DNA of 57,969 nt from an uncultured Sinobacteraceae bacterium (lineage in GTDB: Bacteria; Pseudomonadota; Gammaproteobacteria; Steroidobacterales; Steroidobacteraceae), in assembly GCA_937902995.1 (NCBI GenBank), contig CALEKY010000020.1, forward strand, positions 1 through 57,969, written 5' to 3'. A program made the position numbers and the translations under genes. This document shows, in pieces, positions 43,965-52,981 of the stretch. Numbering within the stretch: position 1 is the first letter of the stretch; every line of letters begins with the position of its first letter. The notes below the pieces were generated by a model, which did no database searches, was not told the DNA's origin, and saw only the letters and a list, made by a program, of their open reading frames with translations.

Positions 43965-44966
43965 ATGGCTACCAAGAACCGAGTCCCCAAGCTCGAAGAC
44001 GTCGCGGAACGCGCTGGCGTGTCGCCGGCGACGGTCTCCCGCTTCTACAACAACCCTGCCGTCGTTGCGCCTTCGACGGCCGAGAAGATTCGTAAGGCGG
44101 TGGCCGAGCTCGGCTATGTCCCCGACCTGATCGCGGGCGGTCTCGCTTCGCGGCGCAGCCGACTCGTCGCTGTGCTCGTACCCGAGATCGCGCACTCCAT
44201 TTTCAACGACACGATCCAGGAAATGGTGAGCGAGCTGTCGCGCGACGGCCTGATCGTCATGCTCGGGCTGACCGGCACTGACGACAGCGGAATGCCGAAG
44301 CTGATCGAAGCGGCCCTCGCGCGACGAGCAGAAGGCGTGATCTTGAGCGGCGTCGTGGCAAACGATGCGCTGCGTCAGCAATTGCAGGGCCGCAACGCAA
44401 CCGTGATCGAAACCTGGGGATTGCCGGAAAAACCGATCGACGTCGCAGTGGGTTTCTCCCATTCGGCGGTCGGCACGGACTTGGCGCGCTTCCTCGCGGC
44501 ACGCGGGTATCGTCGTCCGCATCTCGTCGTCGGCAACGGCGTACGCGCGCGCATGCGGCGGGATGCCTTTCTCCGCGAATGGGCGCAGACGGGACGCAGA
44601 ACGCCTACGCAGAGCGAAGTCGACATTCCTACTCATTTCGGACACGCGCGCATGGTGTGGCGGCATGCGATGGAGCTGGAGCCGAAGCCGGATGTCATCG
44701 TTTGCGGCTCGGACCTCCTGGCCCAAGGACTGATCGTGGAAGCCTACGCAGCCGGCAAGCGCGTTCCTCACGACGTCGCCGTCGTCGGGTTCGGCAACCT
44801 GTCGATCGCGGGCGAGATGCGACCGACCATTACGTCGGTCGATCTCGACGGCGCTCGCATCGGCCGCGAAGCGGTCGCCGTGCTGCGCCGCCGCGCCGCG
44901 GGAGAGAAGATCGCCAATCGCGTGATCGATATCGGCTTTCGCATCATTGCGCGCGAGAGTGCATAG
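43965..44966 (+). CDS. LacI-family transcriptional regulator
   Basis: A 333-residue LacI/GalR repressor. The HTH is KLEDVAERAGVSPATVSRFY, then the hinge helix (PDLIAGGLASRRS) and a periplasmic-binding-like ligand domain (LVAVLVPEIAHSIF, VIVCGSDLLAQGLI, DVAVVGFGNLSIAGEMRPTI). It should bind the AAGCGCTT-centred palindromes before the P450 and the TonB receptor and respond to a small metabolite. The absence of sugar enzymes around it makes a non-sugar ligand plausible. Its last 23 bases overlap the 3' end of the convergent membrane-transporter gene. Confidence 0.9.
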   Translation: MATKNRVPKLEDVAERAGVSPATVSRFYNNPAVVAPSTAEKIRKAVAELGYVPDLIAGGLASRRSRLVAVLVPEIAHSIFNDTIQEMVSELSRDGLIVMLGLTGTDDSGMPKLIEAALARRAEGVILSGVVANDALRQQLQGRNATVIETWGLPEKPIDVAVGFSHSAVGTDLARFLAARGYRRPHLVVGNGVRARMRRDAFLREWAQTGRRTPTQSEVDIPTHFGHARMVWRHAMELEPKPDVIVCGSDLLAQGLIVEAYAAGKRVPHDVAVVGFGNLSIAGEMRPTITSVDLDGARIGREAVAVLRRRAAGEKIANRVIDIGFRIIARESA

Positions 44967-45975
44967 GCGACAAGCGCGCGGTCTCCCAGCGCGGCGCGAA
45001 CCACAGAAGCGCGATCGAGAACATCAGCACCACGGCACCGATCACTTCGGTGCCCGTCGGCGCAGCCAGCCCCATGGTCCAATGCAGAATGTAGGCGGCG
45101 AAGAGTCCGGCCAGCAAGCTCGACGATCTCTCGAGCGGCACGCAGTACGTGTTCTCGCGCGCATCGAGCAGAATCATTGCGGCAAACACCGAGACGATCG
45201 TCAACGTGACCGCCATACCGATGAGCGGCCACATCACCGGATCGGTCCATACCTTGAGAAAGCCGAATTCGAGCTCGCCCGATTGCGTGCCGAGCCCGGA
45301 CACCGAAAGCAGCGCGAGGATGGCGATCGACATCGGCAACGCGATCACCTTTTCTTCCACGAAGTAACGTTTGACGGTATCGGGATTGCCATCCTTCGAC
45401 ACGCGCGTCATTACCCAGAGGCGCGTGAAATAACCGACCGTGTAGAGCACGACGGCGGCAATCGCTAGCGGCGGAAGACGCAAACCGCCGCGCTGTTGAA
45501 TCACGAGCAGCAGCGAAATCGCCACGAGCACGAGTGCCGTCCAGCTCCACCAGCGCACGCGGCGCCCGTAAATGAAGTCGACGAGCGGCGCAATGATGAG
45601 AATATCGCCGCGCATCAGGAGCTGGATGAACGGAATGCTGACGTTCGTGAACGTGTAGGACAACGGGACGGTGAAGAGGATACATGCCGTACCGATGCCG
45701 GAAATGAACGTGTAGCGCGTCGGCACGGGAATCCGCCATCGGCCGACCTGCATCTGATTCGAGAACCGGTACCAGCCCGAGTACCAGATGAACGCGTACG
45801 TCAACACGAGATTCATGATCAGCGTGGACGGCAGCGTCTCGAGCCCCGTCAGCGGGCGGCCGAGCTCCGGGTGCACGTAGCTCGTGGCGTACTTCGTCAA
45901 CAGGATGTTCGGAACGTAGCTCAGAAAATAGAACAGAACGACCCACTCGAGGCGAAGTCCGCGTTGCTCGCTCAT
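44944..45975 (-). CDS. EamA/DMT-like integral membrane transporter
   Basis: A 343-residue protein with about ten membrane helices (for example VVLFYFLSYVPNILLTKYA, IGTACILFTVPLSYTF, ALVLVAISLLLVI), of the drug/metabolite transporter type. VSIPFIQLLMRGDILIIAPL resembles the EamA repeat junction. Its start overlaps the CapA-like stop as ATGA, so the two are co-translated. Direction and substrate of transport are unknown. Its stop falls inside the convergent LacI gene. Confidence 0.75.
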   Translation of the reverse strand: MSEQRGLRLEWVVLFYFLSYVPNILLTKYATSYVHPELGRPLTGLETLPSTLIMNLVLTYAFIWYSGWYRFSNQMQVGRWRIPVPTRYTFISGIGTACILFTVPLSYTFTNVSIPFIQLLMRGDILIIAPLVDFIYGRRVRWWSWTALVLVAISLLLVIQQRGGLRLPPLAIAAVVLYTVGYFTRLWVMTRVSKDGNPDTVKRYFVEEKVIALPMSIAILALLSVSGLGTQSGELEFGFLKVWTDPVMWPLIGMAVTLTIVSVFAAMILLDARENTYCVPLERSSSLLAGLFAAYILHWTMGLAAPTGTEVIGAVVLMFSIALLWFAPRWETARLSPMHSRAQ

Positions 45976-47093
45976 ACTGCAGCTCCAATCACGACACGAT
46001 CGCCTCGCACCTCGAAGCGCGCATTGAGCTCGGCTTCTTCGCTTACGGCGCGCAGGTAATCGACGACCTTTCCGAACCGTTCGTCGTCCGGCGCGAGCAC
46101 ACGCGGCACCGCGTCGCGATCGATCCAGAGCGGTAAGAGACTCGACTCGACGATGCGGCCGGACGCGATCTCGAATCGCGCGAGCGCCGACATTCGCGAA
46201 TCGGGCGGAAAGTTGTAGAGACTGTCGAAGTCCGGAACCCAATCCGGCGCGAGCTTCTGAATCTCTTTGAACGACTTGCGCGATGCGTGCTCGGGATCCA
46301 TGCGCAAATCGGTCGCGAAGTTGCACAAGCTGTAGAGCACGGGTCGACCGTCGACGATCTCGGCGCCCTTCAAGATGTGCGCGTGATGGCCGAGGATGGC
46401 ATCGGCACCGGCCTCCACCGCTGCGCGCGCGACTTCGCGCTGATAGTCGGCGATCGTCGCGCGAACGAAGTGGATACCCCAGTGCATCGAGACGAACACG
46501 AGATCGGCCTGAGCCTTGGCCGCCTTGATGTCCGAGCGCAACGCAGCGAGATCTTCCGCATGCGCGTACGTGTGAATGCGCGCCGGCGTGCCGGGCTGAT
46601 CGTGCTCGATTTGTTCGTACAACGTGTGCGCGCGCATGGGTGCACACCCCGGACGATTCGCCTCGGCCCAGTAACCCATCGGCAAAATCGAGCTGTAGGC
46701 GAGAAAGGCGAGCTTCGTTCCGTCGGCCAGCTGTTTGTAGACGGGCCTGCGAGCCTCGGCGATGTTTTGTCCGGCGCCCACTACATCGATGCCCGCAGCA
46801 CGAAGATGCCCGATGCTCTCGAGCAGCGCTTCGCTTCCCCAATCGAGACAATGATTGCCCGCACACGAGATGACATCGAATCCCGCTCGGGCTAGAGCGC
46901 GAGCACCTTCGGGTTGAGCGAGCACGGCATGCCGCGCCTGAGGTAGACGCAAACCTTTGTCGGCAAATGTCGTTTCGAGCTGACCGAAGACGACATCCGC
47001 AGCCGACAGCAGCGGCCGCACTGCATCGAATAGCGTGTCCGGATCCGGTCGATCGGGCGCCAAATCGCCCGCAGCAAGCAGCACGTGACTCAA
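45972..47093 (-). CDS. CapA-like metallophosphoesterase (PGA_cap family)
   Basis: A 373-residue protein of the poly-gamma-glutamate CapA family, a calcineurin-like phosphoesterase fold. MSHVLLAAGDLAP, VFGQLETTFAD, CAGNHCLDWG, SMHWGIHF and LGHHAHILKG carry the metal-binding Asp, Asn and His residues. No capB or capC is present, so it is unlikely to make poly-gamma-glutamate; such stand-alone CapA proteins occur in catabolic clusters without a fixed role. There is no signal peptide. It heads a CapA-transporter pair, divergent from the TonB receptor, with the LacI operator at 47158 in the shared promoter. Confidence 0.78.
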   Translation of the reverse strand: MSHVLLAAGDLAPDRPDPDTLFDAVRPLLSAADVVFGQLETTFADKGLRLPQARHAVLAQPEGARALARAGFDVISCAGNHCLDWGSEALLESIGHLRAAGIDVVGAGQNIAEARRPVYKQLADGTKLAFLAYSSILPMGYWAEANRPGCAPMRAHTLYEQIEHDQPGTPARIHTYAHAEDLAALRSDIKAAKAQADLVFVSMHWGIHFVRATIADYQREVARAAVEAGADAILGHHAHILKGAEIVDGRPVLYSLCNFATDLRMDPEHASRKSFKEIQKLAPDWVPDFDSLYNFPPDSRMSALARFEIASGRIVESSLLPLWIDRDAVPRVLAPDDERFGKVVDYLRAVSEEAELNARFEVRGDRVVIGAAV

Positions 47094-47157
47094 CGCGTTC
47101 CCCCCGTCTTGCCGATTCCCCGCATCGGAGTCGGTTTATGCAGTATCGCCCCCGGCC

Positions 47158-47175
47158 GATGCAAGCGCTTTCATC
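47158..47175. promoter_or_regulatory. Second LacI-type operator, CapA/TonB receptor intergenic
   Basis: GATGCAAGCGCTTTCATC is palindromic except for one pair and shares AAGCGCTTTCATC with the operator at 43907-43922. It is 65 bases before the CapA-like start and 114 bases before the receptor start, so one site could control both directions. Confidence 0.75.
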
Positions 47176-47225
47176 CGTGGGTTTTTGCTGTTATGGTCCG
47201 CGCCGAGCCCGAAGCATCAGGCCCG

Positions 47226-47245
47226 TTCCCAATGGGGATTGGGAA
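47226..47245 (+). promoter_or_regulatory. Leader hairpin before the TonB receptor
   Basis: TTCCCAAT-GGGG-ATTGGGAA is a perfect 8-base stem with a 4-base loop, followed by ATTTTCC. It is 44 bases upstream of the receptor ATG and could be an attenuator or a protein-binding dyad. Confidence 0.5.
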
Positions 47246-47288
47246 ATTTTCCGTTTCACTGTTCAGGTCTTTTGGGGAGAGACTGTCC

Positions 47289-49439
47289 ATGAACAAGCGA
47301 AGTTCATCCGGTTCCGCCGTCCGTTCGCGACTGGCGGTCGCGGTTGCAGCCACGCTCGCAAGCGCTGCACATGCTCAGCAAGCGGCTCAAGGCGCGCTCG
47401 AAGAGATCGTCGTCACGGCCGAGCGACGCGAGCTGAATCTGCAAGAAGTGCCTGCGTCGGCGACCGTGTTGACGGCCGACAGCCTTGCGAAGCAAGGCAT
47501 CGACAACGTCATCGAGATTCAGCAGGTCGCGCCGGCCGTCGCCATCAACACGTACAACCGCAGCACGTTCGTGAACATTCGCGGCGTTGGTATCGCACAG
47601 TCGGCTCCCACATCGAGCCCGGGCGTCGCGGTCTACATCGACGGCAACTTCATCGCTCACGAGCACTTCATTGCGCAGTCGTTCTACGACATAGAATCGA
47701 TCGAAGTGCTGCGCGGCCCGCAAGGCACTCTGACGGGTCAGAACTCGACCGGCGGTGCGATTTACATCCGTACGCCGACGCCGAGCACCGACGCACTGAG
47801 CGGCTACGTGGACATCACCGCTGCCGATTACGACTGGCATCGTGCCGTCGGCGCCGTCAACATTCCGATGGGCGATGTCGTTGCCTTGCGCATCGCCGCG
47901 ATGTACGACGAGCGCGACAGCTTCACCAAGAACATCGGCCCGAGCCCCAGCCAACCGGGTTCGTACGACATGAAGGGCGCGCGCGCCGCGCTACGTATTC
48001 AGCCGTCGGACGGCATGACGTTCGACCTGCGCTACGAGTACTTCGATCTCGATTCCGACTACAACGCAGTCAAGAATCGCGACCATGCAATCAGGGATCC
48101 CTTCATCATCGAAGAGGACGCCATCTCGTTCTTGAGACAGAAGGGCTATCGTGCCTCTCTGGAAGCACGAATCGACCTGAACGACAGCATTCAGCTGAGA
48201 GCGCTCACTTCCTATCTCGACGCCGATACCGAAGACCAAGGCGACGGCGACCGCTCGCTGCGTCCGCCGCAGCCCAATGGTCCGGGACGCGTGTCCTACA
48301 CCGATCAAGGCTTCGAGACGAGCGTGACGGAAGTGAACCTGCTTTCGAAGGGCGACGGGCCGCTGCAATGGGTCGTCGGCGCGTTCTATGTGGATGAAAC
48401 GACACCGGCTCGCGTGCTTCGCGACAACTTCAACACGGTCACGTTCGTGCAATCCAACTCGACGATCGATACCGTCGCTGACAATACCTCCAAGTCGGTA
48501 TTCGGACAGATCGACTGGCGATTCACCCATGCCCTCGCGCTCGATTTCGGCTTGCGTTATTCGGAGGACAAACAAGTCTATCGACGCAACCTGATTCCGG
48601 GTCCGCCGCCTCCGGGCTGCTTCCCGTGCACGACCTCGACAGAGTCGGATGAGGTCACCGGCCGCCTGGGCCTCAAGTACTTCGCGAGCGACGATGTGAT
48701 GATCTACGGCACGCTCTCGCGCGGCTACAAGGCCGGCGGCGTGAACCTCGATCCGCGGCTCGGCAACTTCGGACCCGAGACGAACGAAGTGCTGGAAATC
48801 GGCGCGAAGACCGAAGTGCTCGACGGACGCCTGCGCATCAACGGCGACGTCTATTACTCGATCTACGACGGCATCCAGCTCTCGGCGCTCGTGCCGATCG
48901 CCGGCACGTCGTCGCTCGGACCGAACACCGTGAACGGCCCGGAGGCACGAATCTACGGTGCTGAAATCGAGATGCTCGGTCAGTTCGGCGGCTTCGGATT
49001 CAATCTCGGCGCTGCCTACATGGAAGGTCAATTCCGTGAAGCGGGATCTGTCACGGATTCGCAGACCAACCAGAACCGGGCGATCGTGAAAGGGCAAATG
49101 ATGCCGTTCTCCCCCGCCTACACGCTCAACGCAGGCGTGGAATACGAGCTGGTGTTCGGCGACAACATGACCCTGACACCGCGTGTGCAGATGTCGTACA
49201 TGGATGAACAATACGCCACGCCGTTCAAGTACGCAGCCACGCGCGTGCCTTCGCGCACGGTCGTCGACGCTCGCTTGACGTTCAAACCGCTCGAGAACCT
49301 CACAATCGAGGCGTTCTGCACGAATCTGTTCGACAGGACCTACATCGCGGTCCAGTTGCAGGACGCATCGAGTGCGCAAGGCGGCATCATCTATGGCGCG
49401 CCCCGTCAGTACGGTGCCCGTCTGAAGTACGAGTTCTAG
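47289..49439 (+). CDS. TonB-dependent outer-membrane receptor
   Basis: A 716-residue receptor. Start 47289 follows GGGGAGAG by about 8 bases and gives the signal peptide MNKRSSSGSAVRSRLAVAVA to SAAHAQ; an in-frame start at 47085 lies before the operator and is unlikely. The TonB box is LEEIVVTAERRELNLQEVP; the plug has FVNIRGVGIAQSAPTSSPG and EVLRGPQGTLTGQNSTGGAI; the barrel ends GARLKYEF. It should import the ligand or substrate of the LacI regulon across the outer membrane. Followed by a strong terminator at 49455-49489. Confidence 0.9.
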   Translation: MNKRSSSGSAVRSRLAVAVAATLASAAHAQQAAQGALEEIVVTAERRELNLQEVPASATVLTADSLAKQGIDNVIEIQQVAPAVAINTYNRSTFVNIRGVGIAQSAPTSSPGVAVYIDGNFIAHEHFIAQSFYDIESIEVLRGPQGTLTGQNSTGGAIYIRTPTPSTDALSGYVDITAADYDWHRAVGAVNIPMGDVVALRIAAMYDERDSFTKNIGPSPSQPGSYDMKGARAALRIQPSDGMTFDLRYEYFDLDSDYNAVKNRDHAIRDPFIIEEDAISFLRQKGYRASLEARIDLNDSIQLRALTSYLDADTEDQGDGDRSLRPPQPNGPGRVSYTDQGFETSVTEVNLLSKGDGPLQWVVGAFYVDETTPARVLRDNFNTVTFVQSNSTIDTVADNTSKSVFGQIDWRFTHALALDFGLRYSEDKQVYRRNLIPGPPPPGCFPCTTSTESDEVTGRLGLKYFASDDVMIYGTLSRGYKAGGVNLDPRLGNFGPETNEVLEIGAKTEVLDGRLRINGDVYYSIYDGIQLSALVPIAGTSSLGPNTVNGPEARIYGAEIEMLGQFGGFGFNLGAAYMEGQFREAGSVTDSQTNQNRAIVKGQMMPFSPAYTLNAGVEYELVFGDNMTLTPRVQMSYMDEQYATPFKYAATRVPSRTVVDARLTFKPLENLTIEAFCTNLFDRTYIAVQLQDASSAQGGIIYGAPRQYGARLKYEF

Positions 49440-49454
49440 TGACCCACGAGGTTC

Positions 49455-49489
49455 GGGTTGCGCGGCGACGAGCCGCGCAACCCTTTTTT
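49455..49489 (+). terminator. Rho-independent terminator of the TonB receptor gene
   Basis: GGGTTGCGCGGC-GACGA-GCCGCGCAACCC is a perfect 12-base stem with a 5-base loop (49455-49483), directly followed by six T. It is the clearest intrinsic terminator in the window, unlike the T-poor heptad/palindrome elements elsewhere. Confidence 0.95.
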
Positions 49490-49524
49490 GTTTCCGCCGA
49501 CAGCAATTCCGATCCGACGACCGC

Positions 49525-51342
49525 TCACACGAGCGCAGCGCTGCTCACAATTGCGCGATCCGTGGCCCAGCTCGGCTCGGGCGCAGTGATCGTCATCCTC
49601 TCCCGCCGCAACGGATGCCAGAAACCGATCCGCCATGCATGCAAGCAAAGCGGCGGAGCGTTGACGTCCAACGTTTGAACATCGCCGAGCACCCGTCCAG
49701 GGAGGTAGGCGGGATCGCCGCACACCGGCATGTCGAGATGCCACAGATGCACGCGGATTTGATTCGTGCGCCCTGTACGGGGACGAGCCTCGAGGAGTGC
49801 CGTTCCGTCTTCGTAACGAGCGAGCACGCGAAAGTCCGTGCGCGCAGGTAAACCTGCTTCGTCGACGACCCGCGAGCCCGCATGGCCGGCTTCCGAACTG
49901 ATCGGCGCATCGCAACTGAATTCGTCCGCGACAGCATGTCCTTGCACGCGCACGAGATAGACCTTCTCCACTTCGCCGCGGGCGAACTGCGGCTGAATCT
50001 TGCCGGCCACATAGCGCGTGCGCGATACGACGAGCGCTCCGGTCGTATTGGCATCGAGCCGATGCGCCGGCCGTAGATGTTGCGGGTGATAGAGCGCATC
50101 GAGCACGTACTTCAAGGTGTTGCGATGAAAGCGCCCGCCGGCATGCATCGGTAACGGCGCCGGTTTGTTGATCACGATCAACGACTCGTCTTCGTAGAGA
50201 ATCTGTACGCGCATGTTGACGTCGGGCTCGACGAGCGCCGGAAACTTGTGAAAGTACCGCTCGCCAGCGCGAACGATCGCATCGGCGTAAACAGGCCGAT
50301 GCTGCGCATCGACGAGAAGCTGCTGCGCGCAGCGTTCGGCCCAGTCGTATCTGGGGATGTGCGCGACGATGCTGCTCAGCGCGTCGAGCAGCGTCTTACC
50401 GTCGTGCTCGGGCGGAATCGTGATCGGCCGGAAATGGTCGCGCGGCAAGCTTCCCGGCAGAGAATGGATGATCTCCCTCAGACGCTCGTGACGACGCGCG
50501 ATGTTGAGCGACATCTGCTCGGGCGGGATCTTGTAACAGTACGGGCAGGACTTGCCGAGCTCGTAATGCGGATGACTTTGGTCGTCCGCCGAAAGCGGGG
50601 TACGGCACGACGCGCATTGCTGCCATTGCTGGGGCTGCAGGATCGCATCGTGACCGAGACGGCGATCGAAGGCGAAACATTCGCCCTCGAAATGGCGCCC
50701 TCCGCACGCCGCGAGATAACTCAGAATGCCTCCTTCGAGCGCTCGAACATTCTCGAAACCGGCGCGCTCGAGATAGAGCGCTGCCTTCTCGGCACGGATT
50801 CCGCTCGTGCAGACGACGACGATCGACGCTTGTTTCAGCTCTTCGGGCAACGTACGCACCGCTTCAGGAAAGTCCTGGAACTGTTCGATGCCGAGCGCGA
50901 CTGCGCGCTTGAACGTACCGAGACGCACTTCGTAATCGTTGCGCACGTCGAGCAACGTCACGCCATGTCCCTCGTCGAGCCACCCATAGAGCTCGGTCGG
51001 CGCGATCGTGCGCGGGCGCCGGCGCGACGGATCGATCCCTTCGACTCCGAACGCGACGATCTCCTTCTTGATCCGCACTTGAACGCGCCGCAGCGGCAAT
51101 TCCCCGCTCCCGCCGATCCTAGGCTGAAAGCCCTCGAGACCCGGCCACCGGCGCAGCTCATCGAGCAGCATTTCCACCTGTCCGCCTTCGCCCGCAACGA
51201 GCAGATTGATGCCTTCCGGGCTCAACACGATGGAGCCGGCCACGTTCCAGCCTTTGCAGAGCGCGAGCAATTGCATGCGCCGCTCTTTCAAATCCGCGAG
51301 CGGTACGTATGCGTAACCGGAAAGAACCAGATAGGGCGGCAT
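49525..51342 (-). CDS. trhO: TrhO-like tRNA U34 hydroxylase fused to RluA-type pseudouridine synthase
   Basis: A 605-residue fusion. Residues 1-230 are a TrhO/YceA rhodanese-type protein (oxygen-dependent 5-hydroxylation of tRNA U34) with PEGINLLVAGE and the active loop VVCTSGIRAEKA, Cys178. The usual second cysteine of CTGGIRCEK is Ala184 here. Two CxxC pairs (CASC 243-246, CPYC 266-269) suggest a zinc site in the linker. Residues 310-600 are an RluA-family pseudouridine synthase with NKPAPLPMHAGG and RPAHRLDANTTG, catalytic Asp430, and ARPRTGRTNQIRVHL. Both halves look intact, so one protein probably makes two RNA modifications. No ribosome site is clear. Confidence 0.85.
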   Translation of the reverse strand: MPPYLVLSGYAYVPLADLKERRMQLLALCKGWNVAGSIVLSPEGINLLVAGEGGQVEMLLDELRRWPGLEGFQPRIGGSGELPLRRVQVRIKKEIVAFGVEGIDPSRRRPRTIAPTELYGWLDEGHGVTLLDVRNDYEVRLGTFKRAVALGIEQFQDFPEAVRTLPEELKQASIVVVCTSGIRAEKAALYLERAGFENVRALEGGILSYLAACGGRHFEGECFAFDRRLGHDAILQPQQWQQCASCRTPLSADDQSHPHYELGKSCPYCYKIPPEQMSLNIARRHERLREIIHSLPGSLPRDHFRPITIPPEHDGKTLLDALSSIVAHIPRYDWAERCAQQLLVDAQHRPVYADAIVRAGERYFHKFPALVEPDVNMRVQILYEDESLIVINKPAPLPMHAGGRFHRNTLKYVLDALYHPQHLRPAHRLDANTTGALVVSRTRYVAGKIQPQFARGEVEKVYLVRVQGHAVADEFSCDAPISSEAGHAGSRVVDEAGLPARTDFRVLARYEDGTALLEARPRTGRTNQIRVHLWHLDMPVCGDPAYLPGRVLGDVQTLDVNAPPLCLHAWRIGFWHPLRRERMTITAPEPSWATDRAIVSSAALV

Positions 51343-51397
51343 GGACTAAGTGTCGGATGCACGGACGGCTCGCGTCCGTTCCAAACTGTTGAGATTC

Positions 51398-52471
51398 TTA
51401 GAATGCAAACATGGCCCGCTGACGCAGCCAACGCTTCGTTGCCATGCGGTCCGCAAGGACTTCGAGAAAGTAGCGTTGTTGTTCGATGTGCGCACGAATT
51501 TCGCGCGTACGCTCCCGCAGCAACATTCTCAGATTCTCGCGAGTGATCTTCAAACGCGGTCCTAGATGGAAGTCCGCGCGGAAACCCTCCTCGAGCGCGA
51601 ATAGCTCGCTTTTCTCGGCTTCGAGCTGTTTGGCAAGCAAACGGTTGTATTGCTTGAGGCGATCGCGACTCAATCGGCCGATCTGCTCCGGATCGATTTG
51701 CTCGAGCGCCAGCTGAGCTTCCAGCAGCGTCAGCAGGTCATCGGTCGCGTACGCGCGATTGATCCGCTGCATCAGCTCGGTCTTCTCGGCGCGCCGTTGC
51801 GCATCGGTTTCTCGATCCGGGTGCACGATGCTCGCGAGCTTGCGATAGATCTCGCGCAGAAATTGTTTCGCCGCTTGTGCGTTCGCCTCGGCGCGAGTTT
51901 GCGCTGCCGATTTCTTGCGGCCGCGCGAGCGCGACTCGCGGCGCGCTTCTTCCTGCTGTCGCTTGGCGCCGAGCTGCTCGTACATTCGTTGCACGAGATC
52001 CTCTTCCGTACGAATGTCCGTGTCGTCGCCGAGATCGAAACCGAGCTCCTCTACATGCTCCTTCAGCACGAGCAGCTCTTCCTCCTTCATCTCGTCGAAG
52101 CTGACCCGGCTGTGCTTGTCGAACAGATCCCTGATTTGCTCGTCGTACGGATCGCTCTGCAGCAGCAGCTCGGCGTTGCCGCACAAGACGCTTTCGAGCC
52201 CCGCCAACTCAGCGCGCGTCCAACCTCGCTCGTCGAGGAGACGATCCAACTGGAACACCGTCTCGCGCGTCAGATTGCGTAGATTCACACGCAGCGGCTG
52301 AAGCGTCTGCGCATCCGATTGACGAAATTCGAGAATGGCTGCGTCGACGTCCTTGTGCGTCTTGCGGATCCGCTCGATTTGCGCGATCAAGTACTTGAAC
52401 CGCTCGTGCTCGGGCGTCGAGCGCGGTTCGTCGCGACGTGCAGCAATCTTGAGAAGCGTTTTTCCCGACAT
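51398..52471 (-). CDS. J-domain-like protein
   Basis: A 357-residue cytosolic protein, highly charged and largely helical. A partial J domain is visible near residues 205-250 (FLREIYRKLASIVHPDRETD), with the HPD tripeptide at 217-219 that stimulates Hsp70 ATPase; the rest of the J fold is divergent, ending INRAYATDDLLTLLEAQLA. Acidic and coiled-coil stretches flank it (SFDEMKEEELLVLKEHVEEL; LKQYNRLLAKQLEAEKSELF). There is no zinc-finger or C-terminal DnaJ domain. It is probably a specialised Hsp70 partner; its client is unknown. Confidence 0.7.
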   Translation of the reverse strand: MSGKTLLKIAARRDEPRSTPEHERFKYLIAQIERIRKTHKDVDAAILEFRQSDAQTLQPLRVNLRNLTRETVFQLDRLLDERGWTRAELAGLESVLCGNAELLLQSDPYDEQIRDLFDKHSRVSFDEMKEEELLVLKEHVEELGFDLGDDTDIRTEEDLVQRMYEQLGAKRQQEEARRESRSRGRKKSAAQTRAEANAQAAKQFLREIYRKLASIVHPDRETDAQRRAEKTELMQRINRAYATDDLLTLLEAQLALEQIDPEQIGRLSRDRLKQYNRLLAKQLEAEKSELFALEEGFRADFHLGPRLKITRENLRMLLRERTREIRAHIEQQRYFLEVLADRMATKRWLRQRAMFAF

Positions 52472-52585
52472 GGACGTGACGACGGCGAGCGGGTGCGCGA
52501 TTGTGGTTCAGCGCACCGCCCTGACGCAAATAGCTTTTCTCGATGAATCGAATCGAGTACGTCGCCCGCCCCGGACGACGCTCCG

Positions 52586-52981
52586 CTATTCGGTCGTCCG
52601 ACCGTCGAAGTGCTCGTGCGCCGCTTCGGCTTCGGCTTTGGTCTTGTGGACCGTTCCGTCGACGTGCTCGGGCGGTCCGTAGATCGTGTAGAGCTTGAGC
52701 GGCTCGGTGCCCGTGTTCTTGACGTTGTGCTTCGCGCCTGCCGGCACGATCATGGCCATGTCCGCTGAAACCGGCGTCCGCACGTCGTCGATCCAGATCT
52801 CGCCGTTACCCGCCTCCACGCGGAAGAACTGATCGCGATCTTCATGCACTTCTTCGCCGATCTCCTCTCCCGGTTTGAGGGTCATCAGTACGAGCTGAAG
52901 CTGCTTTGCTGTGTAGAGAACCCGGCGGAAATATGTGTTGTCGAGCGTGAGTCGTTCGATGTTGTCGATGAAGCCTTTCAT
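52586..52981 (-). CDS. Small cupin-domain protein
   Basis: A 131-residue single-domain cupin. Start 52981 has GGGAGAG 6 bases upstream. Motif 1 is EEVHEDRDQFFRVEAGNGEI and motif 2 is PAGAKHNVKNTG, giving two His and a Glu/Gln for one metal ion. Similar proteins are annotated as cupins of mannose-6-phosphate isomerase type with no proven activity. The C-terminus is charged (TKAEAEAAHEHFDG). It stands alone. Confidence 0.82.
   Translation of the reverse strand: MKGFIDNIERLTLDNTYFRRVLYTAKQLQLVLMTLKPGEEIGEEVHEDRDQFFRVEAGNGEIWIDDVRTPVSADMAMIVPAGAKHNVKNTGTEPLKLYTIYGPPEHVDGTVHKTKAEAEAAHEHFDGRTTE

Noticed and set aside
45972..47093. CapA-like gene as part of a capsule (poly-gamma-glutamate) locus
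   Set aside because: capB, capC and pgsE are absent, and the neighbours are a transporter, P450 and TonB receptor.
47085..47288. Upstream start for the TonB receptor at 47085
   Set aside because: It would place the LacI operator and hairpin inside the coding region and precede the signal peptide with 68 unrelated residues; 47289 has a ribosome site and signal peptide.
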